A stretch of 64,000 bases of DNA from Rhizobium sp. AC27/96 (GCF_001692325.1 NZ_LXKN01000022.1:1-64000), one strand, 5' to 3'; shown: positions 8,217 through 18,050, numbered from the stretch's first letter. Translations and numbers: made by a program. The notes: generated from the letters alone by a model not told the origin.

Positions 8217-9518
8217 ATGGGTGAATTCGTCATCAAGATGCCCGATGTGGGTGAAGGCGTGGCCGAGGCCGAACTGGTCGAATGGCACGTCAAGCCGGGT
8301 GACCCCGTTCGTGAGGACATGGTGCTCGCGGCTGTCATGACCGACAAGGCGACGGTGGAAATACCCTCGCCGGTCGAAGGGGTCGTGCTCTGGCTCGGCG
8401 CTGACGTCGGTGATACGGTCGCCGTCAAGGCGCCGCTCTTGCGTATCCAGGTCGCCGGCGAGGATGGGAGTGCAGCAGAAGCGGCGCCCTCCACTACGGC
8501 TGAACCGTCAGCGACGGTCGAGCCGGCCAAAGACAAGCCCACAGAGGCTAAGCCGGCAGATCCGCTGCAGGTCAGACCTGCGGCTGAGACCAAAGTCATT
8601 CAGCCGGAAAAAATCGCGGAGCGCCCCATCGCTCGCGAGCCGACGGAGCGGCCGCTTGCGTCTCCCGCCGTCCGGCTGCGTGCCCAGGAGGCTGGTGTCG
8701 ATTTGCGCCAGGTGCCCGGCACCGGCCCGGCCGGCCGCATCACCCATGACAATCTCGACCAGTTCATAGCGCGTGGCATCCAGCCCGCTATTGTTCAGAC
8801 CGGCCCCGCCCGCAAGACCGATGTCGAGGAGATCAAGCTCACGGGCCTCCGCCGCCGCATCGCCGAGAAGATGCGTCTTGCAAGCTCGCGCATTCCCCAC
8901 ATCACCTATGTCGAGGAGGTCGATGTCAGTGACCTCGAGGATCTGCGCGCGACGATGAATGCCGGCCGCAAGCCCGATCAGCCGAAGCTGACGATCCTGC
9001 CCTTCCTGATGCGGGCGCTGGTGAAGACGATTGGCGAGCAGCCGGGTGTCAACGCCACATTCGATGATGACGCGGGTATCGTCACCCGCTACGGCGCTGT
9101 CCATATCGGCATTGCCACGCAGACACCATCCGGCTTGACCGTACCCGTTGTCCGACATGCCGAGGCCCGGTCGATCTGGGATACGGCCGCCGAACTCGCG
9201 CGTCTTGCAGATGCTGCCCGCAATGGCACCGCTGCCCGCGAGGAGCTGTCCGGTTCCACGATCACCATCTCCTCGCTCGGCGCGCTCGGCGGCATCGTGA
9301 CCACGCCGATCATCAACCATCCGGAAGTGGCGATTGTCGGGGTCAACAAGATCATGACCCGGCCCGTCTGGGACGGCACCCAGTTCATCCCGCGCAAGAT
9401 GATGAACCTGTCGTCGAGCTTCGACCATCGGATCGTCGACGGCTGGGATGCGGCAGTCTTCGTCCAACGGATCAAGGCGTTGCTCGAAACCCCCGCGCTG
9501 ATTTTTATTGAAGGCTGA
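8217..9518 (+). CDS. bkdB: Branched-chain 2-oxoacid dehydrogenase E2 (dihydrolipoyl acyltransferase)
   Basis: A 433-residue E2 with all three expected parts. A single lipoyl domain has the lipoylated lysine K44 (MTDKATVE). An Ala/Pro/Glu-rich linker (about 82-140) and a peripheral E3/E1-binding domain (SPAVRLRAQEAGVDL) follow. The catalytic acyltransferase domain carries the active-site H404 and D408 (FDHRIVDGWDA). It moves the acyl group from lipoamide to CoA and forms the 24-mer core. The start at 8217 is set by the spacing from bkdA2 and the MGEFVIKMPDVGEG opening of the lipoyl domain. Confidence 0.93.
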   Translation: MGEFVIKMPDVGEGVAEAELVEWHVKPGDPVREDMVLAAVMTDKATVEIPSPVEGVVLWLGADVGDTVAVKAPLLRIQVAGEDGSAAEAAPSTTAEPSATVEPAKDKPTEAKPADPLQVRPAAETKVIQPEKIAERPIAREPTERPLASPAVRLRAQEAGVDLRQVPGTGPAGRITHDNLDQFIARGIQPAIVQTGPARKTDVEEIKLTGLRRRIAEKMRLASSRIPHITYVEEVDVSDLEDLRATMNAGRKPDQPKLTILPFLMRALVKTIGEQPGVNATFDDDAGIVTRYGAVHIGIATQTPSGLTVPVVRHAEARSIWDTAAELARLADAARNGTAAREELSGSTITISSLGALGGIVTTPIINHPEVAIVGVNKIMTRPVWDGTQFIPRKMMNLSSSFDHRIVDGWDAAVFVQRIKALLETPALIFIEG

Positions 9519-9522
9519 TGGC

Positions 9523-10911
9523 ATGAAAGAGATCGTCTGCAAGCTCCTCGTCATCGGCGCCGGCCCTGGCGGCTATATCTGCGCCATTCGCGCCGGCCAA
9601 CTGGGTGTCGATACTGTCATCGTCGAATCGACGAAGGCCGGTGGTACCTGCCTGAATGTCGGCTGCATCCCCTCCAAGGCGCTCATCCATGCGGCCGAGG
9701 AATTTGACAAGGTCCGCCACATGACAGGTCCCAACGCGCTCGGCATCACCGTCGAGGCGCCGAAACTCGATCTTGCCCAGACGATCCGCTGGAAGGATGG
9801 CATCGTCGGCCGGCTGAATAGCGGCGTGCTCGGCTTGCTGCGCAAGGCCAAGGTCAAGATCGTGCACGGGCAGGCGAAGTTCCGCGATGGCAAGACCGTC
9901 GAGGTCGACACCGAGACCGGAATCCAGGTCATCCGTGCCGAAACAGTTGTCATCGCCACGGGCTCCGAACCGGTCGAATTGCCGTCGCTACCTTTTGGCG
10001 GAGCGATCCTCTCGTCCACCGAAGCGCTGGCGCTGACGAGCGTTCCGGCCACGCTCGCGGTCGTCGGCGGCGGCTATATTGGCCTGGAGCTCGGCACTGC
10101 CTTCGCCAAGCTGGGGTCGCAGGTCACGGTGGTCGAGGCGATGGCACAGATCCTGCCGCAATATGACGCCGAACTCGTCAAGCCGGTTGTCAAACGGCTG
10201 AATGAACTTGGCGTACGCGTGCTGACCGGCGCAAAGGCTAGGGGTTATTCCGGAGAGGCGTTGCTGATCGAGACCGCCGCCGGTGAGGAGGAGCGGATTG
10301 CTGCGGACAAGGTGCTCGTGACAGTCGGCCGCAAGCCGCGCACCGAAGGATCTGGTCTCGAAGAACTGGAACTCGATCGCGCCGGCCGCTTTATTCGCAT
10401 CGACGAGCGCTGCCGCACATCCATGCGCGGCGTCTACGCGATCGGTGACGTCACCGGTGAACCGATGCTCGCCCACCGCGCCATGGCGCAGGGCGAGATG
10501 GTGGCCGAGATCGTTGCCGGCCGCAAGCGCGTCTGGGACAAGCGCGCCATACCGGCGGTCTGCTTCACCGACCCGGAGATCGTCACCGCGGGGCTTTCAC
10601 CGGAAGAGGCTCGTGCCCAGGGCTATGAAATCCGCGTCGGCGTCTTCCCCTTCAGCGCCAATGGCCGCGCGATGACGACCCAGTCGGAAGACGGGTTCGT
10701 GCGTGCCGTGGCGCGGGCCGATACCAATCTGGTGCTTGGTCTGCAGGCGGTCGGTGTCGGGGTCTCCGAATTGTCGAGCGACTTTTCCCTGGCGCTCGAA
10801 ATGGGCGCGCGACTGGAGGACATCGCCGGCACTATCCACGCTCATCCCACTCGCAGCGAAGCCTTGCAGGAAGCGGCATTGAAAGCGCTGGGCCATGCCC
10901 TGCACATCTGA
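9523..10911 (+). CDS. lpdA: Dihydrolipoyl dehydrogenase (E3)
   Basis: A 462-residue FAD disulfide oxidoreductase that reoxidises the E2 lipoyl group with NAD. Seen here: FAD motif GAGPGG (12-17), redox disulfide C43/C48 (GGTCLNVGCIPSK), NAD-binding GGGYIGLELG and the second FAD motif YAIGDV. The C-terminal catalytic pair H441/E446 (HAHPTRSE) acts across the dimer. It is the dedicated E3 of this complex because it closes the bkd operon, starting 4 bases after E2. A TTG at 9508 also opens the frame but lies inside bkdB. Confidence 0.93.
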   Translation: MKEIVCKLLVIGAGPGGYICAIRAGQLGVDTVIVESTKAGGTCLNVGCIPSKALIHAAEEFDKVRHMTGPNALGITVEAPKLDLAQTIRWKDGIVGRLNSGVLGLLRKAKVKIVHGQAKFRDGKTVEVDTETGIQVIRAETVVIATGSEPVELPSLPFGGAILSSTEALALTSVPATLAVVGGGYIGLELGTAFAKLGSQVTVVEAMAQILPQYDAELVKPVVKRLNELGVRVLTGAKARGYSGEALLIETAAGEEERIAADKVLVTVGRKPRTEGSGLEELELDRAGRFIRIDERCRTSMRGVYAIGDVTGEPMLAHRAMAQGEMVAEIVAGRKRVWDKRAIPAVCFTDPEIVTAGLSPEEARAQGYEIRVGVFPFSANGRAMTTQSEDGFVRAVARADTNLVLGLQAVGVGVSELSSDFSLALEMGARLEDIAGTIHAHPTRSEALQEAALKALGHALHI

Positions 10912-10963
10912 GCCAACCTCTCGATCATGCAGGCGCGCGAAGCTGCAGATTCATCGGCACGGA

Positions 10964-11776
10964 TCAGGCCTTCACGCCTTCAACCGGCCAGAAGCGTTCC
11001 TTGAAACCGCTCTTCGTGTCGGCGCCCATATAGCGTCGCAGTTCCGCTTCTGCGTCGAGGCCGGGAAAAATCTCGGCAATCTGTGAAGCGTATTTCATGA
11101 TTGCCGCGAATTTGGGTTCGAAGTCGACTTCGACATCCACCGGGTCCTTGAGCTTCCAGGTGGTTCTTTCAAGCGCCGCAGGAACGTTGTCGGGAAAATC
11201 CCGGGGAAATAGTCCTGCGGAATAGGGAATGTCTTCGTATAGATAGACATCCGCATTCCATCCCGGATACCCGTCCTTGAACGCTTGCGACGTAACGATA
11301 TGGTCAACATGGCGGCCGACCGTCAGCGGGCATAGAATCATGTTTGGGCGAACCGTCCGAACCCAATCGGCGAGCAATGCGCGCAGTGGCTCCCAAACAA
11401 TGTCCTTGGGGTTCGGGGGCGAAAAGACGGCCTTCCGGTTGACATAGAGGAAGTCGCCATTGCCGTCCCGGCGATAGATGGCATCCAGCAAGCCACCGTG
11501 AAGATAATCAGCGCCCAGCGACTGCACGGAGGCGACATCTTCCTTGCAACGCCACTCGTAGGGCTTTGGGCCCAGGGCCCACCATTCATGCAGTTCCTGC
11601 ACAAAGGGAGATGGCTCGCCGTCAAACTGAGCATCGGCGGTGAAAATAGTGGCCGCCACAACGGAAACACCGTTTTTTACAGCTCTGTCCATGAAGCCGC
11701 CGGCACTCAGCACGGCATCGTCGAGATGAGGTGACAGAATGAGAACACGATCATCTTTGTTAAGCTTATTCAGCAT
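10964..11776 (-). CDS. PIG-L/LmbE-family deacetylase-like protein
   Basis: A 270-residue protein with the zinc-binding signature of N-acetylglucosaminyl deacetylases: SPHLDDAVLSAGG (H17, D20) near the start and GRHVDHIV further on. Family members remove acetyl groups from GlcNAc-PI, mycothiol or bacillithiol precursors, and from antibiotic or lipopolysaccharide sugars. The substrate here is unknown. No signal peptide is seen, so it is probably cytoplasmic. It is convergent with lpdA and has no obvious partner gene. The Shine-Dalgarno is weak. This could be a family member used in surface polysaccharide or small-thiol metabolism. Confidence 0.8.
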   Translation of the reverse strand: MLNKLNKDDRVLILSPHLDDAVLSAGGFMDRAVKNGVSVVAATIFTADAQFDGEPSPFVQELHEWWALGPKPYEWRCKEDVASVQSLGADYLHGGLLDAIYRRDGNGDFLYVNRKAVFSPPNPKDIVWEPLRALLADWVRTVRPNMILCPLTVGRHVDHIVTSQAFKDGYPGWNADVYLYEDIPYSAGLFPRDFPDNVPAALERTTWKLKDPVDVEVDFEPKFAAIMKYASQIAEIFPGLDAEAELRRYMGADTKSGFKERFWPVEGVKA

Positions 11777-12026
11777 TTTAACGATCCATTTCGCCGACGA
11801 ATGATTTGGCCATTCAACGTCCGAGCAATTGAACAGGCTGGCTCAGGCGGGGTTGCCCAATCCGGCATAGCAAGTTATCGGGCCGTTGATAAGCATCACC
11901 TTGGGTGAGGGTTCATGGGGGCGACGGATAGATGAATCGGCGCCGTCATTGGCGCGCCGCCACTATAGCCACATGGTGATCAGGCGGCCGCGCTTGTTGG
12001 GACCTGGATCTCGGTCGTGCCCCGGT

Positions 12027-14831
12027 CTACCACTTCAAACGTAGCCCGACATTGCCTTCGAACAGGCGTTGATGCTCGCCGCTGACGTCGAATTTATAAT
12101 CCGCCGTTGCAAAGGCGCTCCACGATGTGTTGAAGGCATAGACCAGGCCGCCGCCAAGCTCAACCGACGTGCCCTTTGTCGAGGTATTCATCGGATCGGC
12201 ACCAAATTGTACCGTGTCGGTGGTGTCGAAGTTGTGCCAGAGATTGGCCTTCAGATAGGGTTGAAGCAGACCGTTGGGGGTTTGGAAGTTGCCTTGCAGG
12301 CGCGCGCCCAGCCGGCCGGTCCAGCTTTTATCCGAGCCGAATGAGACGGTTGAATAGGCATCACTCTTGTCGTCGAGCGAGATGTCCTGCCAAATCAGCT
12401 GTGCCTGCGGCTCGAGAGACCAATTGCTGGCGAGTGCGATCGGATAACCGCCTTCCAGCGATGCGGTGAACCCGCTTCCTCCAATATCGATTCCGGTTCC
12501 GCCGATCGAGTTGGCATCGCCACCGAACCAGGTGCCCATCAGCACGCCATCGAGATACCAGCCGGACGGGCCGATATGGGTCCAATAGGCGCCAAAGCTG
12601 TTTGCATCGAGGTTGAATTTGCCGGTCTTTACATTGTTCCAGCCAACTGCCTGGCCGGTGACATCGGCGCTGAGATTGGCATAGCCGTAGAACAGACCGG
12701 CAATGTCGCGGTTGCCATCGTTGCTCTCATGGCTGAGAATATCCAGGCCGGTTTGCAGGCCCCAAAGCGATCCTTCGATCGATGGTGACACGGAACCCGC
12801 CCAGCCCTGATCGACATGTTCGCCGAAAGCGCGACCCCAGGCTGCCGAGGCGTTGTCACCCGGCGTCAAGGCGCTTTGTTCGTCGCGGCGCTCGTGAAAC
12901 GTACCCAGTGTCGTGAGCGTGGCGATCTGCGCTGCCGGCGGGAGCGCCGTGTAGGTTGCCACCTCCGGGCGGATCAGTGGGATGACCTCGACGTCGACGC
13001 CGCCGATATTTATGATTTTGGGGGAGATGGGGGTTGCTCCCGGATTCGGTGGTTTCGGCGTTGGATTGTCGGGTGTCACGAGTGGTGGCTCGATAACAGA
13101 GGTTTCACCTCCAGGCGGCGTGACCAGAATGGGGGTTTCAGGGTCGGGGTCGGTCGGGGTTGGCTCTGGAGCGACATAGGCGGAGCGCAGATACCAGTTA
13201 TTGCTCGTACCGGTGCTGATGCCACCCTTAAAGAGGTAATATTCGTAGGCGCCGGCAGCAGCCCGGCCGTTCAGATAAAAGGCGTTGCTGCTGGCCGTGG
13301 CGCCGTTCAATGCCTGCACAAGGTTGATGCCGTCGACCATCGTGGCTGCACCGCCGCCGCCGAAATTATTGACTGTGATGGCTGTCGTACCCGATGCGGT
13401 CCCGCCGTCGATCACCAGCCTATCGGAGGCGGACGCATCGCCGCCGAGTACGGTGTTGAGGAGGAGGGAGCCGCCAGAGCCGACATAGTTCCCAACGACG
13501 GTGAGGCTGTTCGTCGCTTGCGAGCCGCCATTGGTCAGGTCGATAACGCCTGAATTGGTCAGTGTCACGGCAGGGCCGCCCGGGTAGGGTGTAATCGAAG
13601 GATTGAAACCGCCGCCGGCGAGCAGACTGGCACCGGACGAAACTGTCACATTGCCTGTCAGATCCTTCTGCAGCTGAAATGTGCCGTTCTGGATGAAGCT
13701 GTCGCGGAAGTCGCCGGTGCCGGCCCATGTCCAATCCGTGCCGGTCATGTAGAGTGTCTGGAAGTTGGTAAAAGCGTTGTCGATCATGCCCTGGCCCTGA
13801 AGCGTGACCTTGTTGCTTCCGCCGCCGCCATTGGCGGTTCCGATCATCTTCGAGCCGGTTTGCAGCGTCAGGTCTATATTGCCGTTTCCGCCGCTGATGG
13901 CAAAGCCGTTGCCGCCGCTGAGAAGCCCCGCATTGGTAATGGCGGTTTGTCCGTTCAGCGTGCGAATGGCGGGACCCTGGTCGCTGATGATCTGGCCGCC
14001 AGCAAGATTGATGATCGTAGCGGTGAAAGACGAGCCGAGCGTGTTGGAGAAGACCCCGTCCGACGGCAGGCTGCCCGAGGCCGCGCCGCCGGTTGCATGG
14101 ATGATGCCGCTGTTCACCAAGGTGCCGTTGCCGCCCTGAATATAGACCGTCGGCGAGCTGTTTCCGCTCGTGGTCAGCGTACCTGTGTTGGTGACCGTGC
14201 CATTGGCGCCGAGAATGGAAACGGCGCGCGCATTGCTGCCGCTGGTCGACACCGAACCATTGTTGATAATGGTGTTGTTGGGAGAGCCGCCGCCACTTTG
14301 GCCCCAGCTGGCCGTCATGCCATAGGCATTGGGTCCCGTTGTCGTAATCGAGCCGTTGTTGATGAGCGTGTTGCCGCCACCGTCGGCGGCCATGCCGTCA
14401 TTGTATTGGCCAGTGTTGCTGATCGAACCGTTGTTGGTAATGGTGTTATTGCTGCCGGTGCCGACGAGACCCGCGCCGCGATTGAGGCCGCTGCTGCCCG
14501 ATCCGGTAAGAGAAATATTGCCGTCGTTGACGATGGTGCTGGAATCGGCGACGCGCGCGCCGGCATTGGCGGTTGGCGAGCGAACGACAGTCACAATCGC
14601 GCCGCCGAGAATGTTGATCGTGACATTGGAGCTACCAGCGGCTCCATAGACCCCGGTGGTGACCGGATTGGGCGAGGTCGAGTCGCAGGTGGCTGTCTGG
14701 CCATTCGTGGGAGTGAAACTACTGCATGCTGCTTGCGCGACTTCAGGGGATGCGATGCTTGCCCCCATTAAAAGCGTGGCCTTAAGGCAGGTGTAGCGGA
14801 ATTTCCGAACTGAATTCGTCATACGGCGCAT
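12027..14831 (-). CDS. Autotransporter (type Va) with repetitive passenger
   Basis: 934 residues. A signal peptide (positive N-terminus, hydrophobic core, ending SPEVAQAAC) is followed by a Ser/Gly/Asn/Thr-rich passenger of about 500 residues. The passenger has imperfect repeats of the type NNTITNNGSI, a beta-helix signature. A Pro/Thr/Asp-rich linker (about 555-610) leads to a C-terminal autotransporter beta-barrel of about 290 residues ending in LRLKW, an aromatic end suited to BAM recognition. It is predicted to expose the passenger on the cell surface, perhaps for adhesion. No protease triad or other enzymatic motif is visible. The gene stands alone. Confidence 0.88.
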   Translation of the reverse strand: MRRMTNSVRKFRYTCLKATLLMGASIASPEVAQAACSSFTPTNGQTATCDSTSPNPVTTGVYGAAGSSNVTINILGGAIVTVVRSPTANAGARVADSSTIVNDGNISLTGSGSSGLNRGAGLVGTGSNNTITNNGSISNTGQYNDGMAADGGGNTLINNGSITTTGPNAYGMTASWGQSGGGSPNNTIINNGSVSTSGSNARAVSILGANGTVTNTGTLTTSGNSSPTVYIQGGNGTLVNSGIIHATGGAASGSLPSDGVFSNTLGSSFTATIINLAGGQIISDQGPAIRTLNGQTAITNAGLLSGGNGFAISGGNGNIDLTLQTGSKMIGTANGGGGSNKVTLQGQGMIDNAFTNFQTLYMTGTDWTWAGTGDFRDSFIQNGTFQLQKDLTGNVTVSSGASLLAGGGFNPSITPYPGGPAVTLTNSGVIDLTNGGSQATNSLTVVGNYVGSGGSLLLNTVLGGDASASDRLVIDGGTASGTTAITVNNFGGGGAATMVDGINLVQALNGATASSNAFYLNGRAAAGAYEYYLFKGGISTGTSNNWYLRSAYVAPEPTPTDPDPETPILVTPPGGETSVIEPPLVTPDNPTPKPPNPGATPISPKIINIGGVDVEVIPLIRPEVATYTALPPAAQIATLTTLGTFHERRDEQSALTPGDNASAAWGRAFGEHVDQGWAGSVSPSIEGSLWGLQTGLDILSHESNDGNRDIAGLFYGYANLSADVTGQAVGWNNVKTGKFNLDANSFGAYWTHIGPSGWYLDGVLMGTWFGGDANSIGGTGIDIGGSGFTASLEGGYPIALASNWSLEPQAQLIWQDISLDDKSDAYSTVSFGSDKSWTGRLGARLQGNFQTPNGLLQPYLKANLWHNFDTTDTVQFGADPMNTSTKGTSVELGGGLVYAFNTSWSAFATADYKFDVSGEHQRLFEGNVGLRLKW

Positions 14832-15110
14832 CGCCCCCCGACTGCACTAGACGCTTCCAACTGATATTTCAGTTTCTCCCTTGCAATCTAAGAGCATAGG
14901 TGAAGATTCGTATCAACTAAAAAAGATAAGACTAATTATATGTGTGCGGAAGCCGCGCGGCTGCGTCGTTCGAGCACAGGGATCGATGACCATCGGCTCG
15001 CCGGGCGCATGAGGGAGGGTTGCGCCAAGAGTTGGCCTATCCTGATAGCCGAGATATATCCGAGCCTGTTCCGCCGGCTGGCGTGATCAGATCTCGCCAG
15101 TCCTTTCGCT

Positions 15111-15671
15111 TCAGCGAGTGGAAAGGGCCGGCGGCGGCGGTGGGGTGGTGGAGCCGGAGCCGAGCGAGCGCTGTACCATGACGCTGTCCGCCCAGTGGCC
15201 GTAACGATAGGCCACGCCCGGCAACAGGCCGACGCGAGTGAAGCCGAAGCGCTTGTGCAGCGCGAGCGAAGCGGCGTTGTCGGCGTCGATATAACCGATC
15301 ATCTGCCTGAAGCCGGCCGCGGCGCAGGCGTCGATCAGCCCGCGCATGAGCAGGCTGCCGACACCCTGGCCGACATGGTCGTGATGCACATAGATCGAGT
15401 GCTTGACGGTGTAGCGATAGGCCGGGCGTTTGCGGAACAGGACGACATAGGCATAGCCCACGACCTTTTCACCAACGACCGCGACGACATGCGGGAACCG
15501 GCGGTTCTTCAGATTCTTGCGCCGGTCCCTGAGATCGTCGGGCTGGGGGGTGTCGTTGTCGTCCACCCCGTCCTCGACACCGCGGCGAATGTGGCGACGA
15601 TAGATCGCCAGCATGGCATCGACGTCGCCTTCGCGCGACGGGCGAATGATGATTGCTTTGTCCTGCTCCAT
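15111..15671 (-). CDS. GNAT-family N-acetyltransferase (PAT/Bar-like)
   Basis: A 186-residue acetyltransferase with the acetyl-CoA motif VGQGVGSLLMRGLI at about 116-129 and the C-terminal DADNAASLALHKRFGF segment. The fold is closest to the phosphinothricin-acetyltransferase-like branch. The last 15 residues are Ser/Pro-rich. It starts 21 bases after the Orn/Lys/Arg decarboxylase gene, so the two are co-transcribed. This makes a diamine such as cadaverine or putrescine, or a derivative, a plausible acceptor. That link is an inference. Confidence 0.8.
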   Translation of the reverse strand: MEQDKAIIIRPSREGDVDAMLAIYRRHIRRGVEDGVDDNDTPQPDDLRDRRKNLKNRRFPHVVAVVGEKVVGYAYVVLFRKRPAYRYTVKHSIYVHHDHVGQGVGSLLMRGLIDACAAAGFRQMIGYIDADNAASLALHKRFGFTRVGLLPGVAYRYGHWADSVMVQRSLGSGSTTPPPPPALSTR

Positions 15672-15692
15672 GATCGAACCTGAATTCCCGGC

Positions 15693-18050
15693 CTATTCCG
15701 CAACGACATAGGTATAAAGCCGGATGCGGCCGGATGAATCAATCTCGCGATAGAGTCCCTGAATCTCGACTTCGAAGCCGGGGAAGAGATTGAAGCAGGT
15801 TTCGAACATCTTGAGATAGTCGAGCATGGGCTTGGCTTCATCCGTCAGGCGTTCGCCCGGCACGATGGTGGCAATACCAGGCGGATAGACCACGAAGGGC
15901 GTCGTCGCGATACGGCCGGCGATGGAGTCGATCGGCAGATAGTCGACATCGTTACGCACCAGGCAGCGTGCCGCGTCATGCGGCGACAGCGCGATGGGTG
16001 GCAGGTGAGCGGCGGAAAACTGCATCGTCTGAAGCGCGCTGACATTGGCCTGGCGGAAGAAACCATGCATTTCCGTGCACAGATCACGCAAGCGCACACC
16101 CGCATAGCGGCTTGGCCGGCGGCGATAGAATTCCGGGATTACCTCCTCCAGAAGCGCATTGTCGTCATAGAGCTTCTTGAAGGCGACGAGGCCGCTGATC
16201 AGGGTGCCGGCCTTGCTGGCCTCGACGCCTGGGGTCAGCAGGAACAGCAGCGAATTGAGGTCGTTCTTTTCCGCCACGATTCGGTTTTCGCGCAGATACT
16301 GCGCGACGACGGGCGCGGGAATGCCATGCTCGGTGTATTGGCCGGTTGCCCGGTCAAAGCCGGGGGTGAGGAGCGTGAGCTTGTTCGGATCGGTCATGGC
16401 AAAGCCCGGCTCCATGCCTGAAAAGCCGTGCCATGCCGCGCCGGGCGTCAGGTGCCAGAAAGCCGGATTGGTGGCGAGCTGGTCGGTGGCGACGCTCTCC
16501 CAGGGCACGTTATGTACTGCGCCGGGGCTCGATACATCCGGGATCGCCACGCGGTCCGGCACGAAAGGTTCGAAGAACCAACGACGCTCCGGGCGGTGTT
16601 CCTTCTCCTCGAACTCGCGGCGCACGGCGCGGATCTTCTTGCGCAGCTCGATGCCGAGGCGGATCGTGTCGTCCCAGAGCACTTCGCCGGAACGCCCCTT
16701 CATCATCTGCGCGCCGACGTCGAGCGAGGCAAACAGCGGATAGAAGGGCGAGGTCGAGGCGTGCTGCATGAAGCTTTCGTTGAAGCGGCGATGCTCGACG
16801 CGGCGCTTCTGACCGGTGATATGCCGGTCCTTCATGTGGATCTGGGAAGCCTGCGAAAAGCTCGCCAGCTGCTTGTGGGTGGATTGCGTGGCGATGATAC
16901 CAGGCGCATCGGGGCCGAGATCGGCAAGACCCATGGCAAAGCGCCCGGCATAGAGCGGATGAAACTTCATGAAGCCGGCCCAGGCCTCGTCGAAGAGGAT
17001 ATAGTCGCACAGATGTCCGATGCGCTTCAGGATCATCTCGGCATTGTGGATCGTGCCGTCATAGGTGCATTGTTCCACCACCGCGACGCGGAACGGGCGC
17101 GGCTTCTTATAGGCCTCGGGGTCCTTCACCAGCGGGTGCGTGCGGATGCGTTCCCGTAAGGCCTCTTCGTCCATCGCCGCGAAATCCATGGGTCCGATCA
17201 GTCCGTGGACGTTGCGGATGGTCGGCAGGTAAACGGGAATGCCGCCGGAGATCATCAGGGCGCCATGATGGGCGGCCTTGTGATTGTTGCGGTCGAACAG
17301 CACGAGATCGCCGTCGGTCACCAGCGCGGAAAGCGCAACCTTGTTGGAGGTGGAGGTGCCGTTCAGCACGAAATAGGTCTTTTCCGCGCCGAAGATCTTC
17401 GCCGCTTCCTTCTGCGCAGCCAGTGCGGGCCCCTCGTGGGTCAGAAGATCGCCGAGGTCGAGCACGGAATTGTCGAGGTCGTCGCGGAACACCGCTTCGC
17501 CCAGATGCTCCATGAACACCCGGCCGATGGGGCTGCGGCTGTAGAAGATGCCGCCATTGTGTCCCGGGCAGGTCCAGAGATGGTTGCCTTCCTCGGCATA
17601 ATCCACCAGCGCGCCGAAAAACGGCGTTTTCAGCGTCTCGGCATATTGCTTGAGCCGGCTGATGAGGCTCTTGGCGATGAAGGCAGGCGTTTCCTCGGAC
17701 AGGAAGACATAGCCGTCAATGAAATCGAGCACCTCTACCGGCACATCCTCGAAGCGCTTGCGGCGGATCAGCAGGATAATCGGGAATTCAAGACCACGTC
17801 GGCGCATGAGGTTGATGAGCGAGGCCGTCTTGCCCTCAAGCCCCTTCTTGCCCCAGTCGACCAGCATGCAGCCGATGGCGGCGTCCGTCTGCACGGCAAT
17901 TTCCGCATCTTCGAGATTGCGCGCGCGCACCACTTCAAAGCCGGAGCGTTCGATTTCCTCGACGATCTGATTGTAGCGGGCGCCCTCCAGATCCTCGCTG
18001 TCGAAGGCCGGCGTTGCGAATAGAAAGTTGAAACGTCTGAAATAATCCAT
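15693..18050 (-). CDS. Orn/Lys/Arg decarboxylase, fold type I PLP (AdiA/CadA type)
   Basis: A 785-residue decarboxylase with three domains. The N-terminal flavodoxin-like wing (1-140) includes the Asp/Gly-rich GCMLVDWGKKG. The PLP domain has the CPGHNGG motif (161-167), the PLP-ring aspartate in FDEAW (D354) and the Schiff-base lysine K393 (STHKQL). A C-terminal domain follows. It converts a basic amino acid into its diamine; which one (lysine, ornithine or arginine) cannot be decided from sequence alone. It lies upstream of a GNAT gene in the same operon. No antiporter neighbour is present, which argues for a biosynthetic rather than acid-resistance role. Confidence 0.9.
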   Translation of the reverse strand: MDYFRRFNFLFATPAFDSEDLEGARYNQIVEEIERSGFEVVRARNLEDAEIAVQTDAAIGCMLVDWGKKGLEGKTASLINLMRRRGLEFPIILLIRRKRFEDVPVEVLDFIDGYVFLSEETPAFIAKSLISRLKQYAETLKTPFFGALVDYAEEGNHLWTCPGHNGGIFYSRSPIGRVFMEHLGEAVFRDDLDNSVLDLGDLLTHEGPALAAQKEAAKIFGAEKTYFVLNGTSTSNKVALSALVTDGDLVLFDRNNHKAAHHGALMISGGIPVYLPTIRNVHGLIGPMDFAAMDEEALRERIRTHPLVKDPEAYKKPRPFRVAVVEQCTYDGTIHNAEMILKRIGHLCDYILFDEAWAGFMKFHPLYAGRFAMGLADLGPDAPGIIATQSTHKQLASFSQASQIHMKDRHITGQKRRVEHRRFNESFMQHASTSPFYPLFASLDVGAQMMKGRSGEVLWDDTIRLGIELRKKIRAVRREFEEKEHRPERRWFFEPFVPDRVAIPDVSSPGAVHNVPWESVATDQLATNPAFWHLTPGAAWHGFSGMEPGFAMTDPNKLTLLTPGFDRATGQYTEHGIPAPVVAQYLRENRIVAEKNDLNSLLFLLTPGVEASKAGTLISGLVAFKKLYDDNALLEEVIPEFYRRRPSRYAGVRLRDLCTEMHGFFRQANVSALQTMQFSAAHLPPIALSPHDAARCLVRNDVDYLPIDSIAGRIATTPFVVYPPGIATIVPGERLTDEAKPMLDYLKMFETCFNLFPGFEVEIQGLYREIDSSGRIRLYTYVVAE

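Noticed and set aside
15111..15671. Naming the GNAT gene as phosphinothricin acetyltransferase (bar/pat)
   Set aside because: Only the general fold is alike. The operon context with a decarboxylase argues for a diamine acceptor, and no evidence supports the herbicide as substrate.
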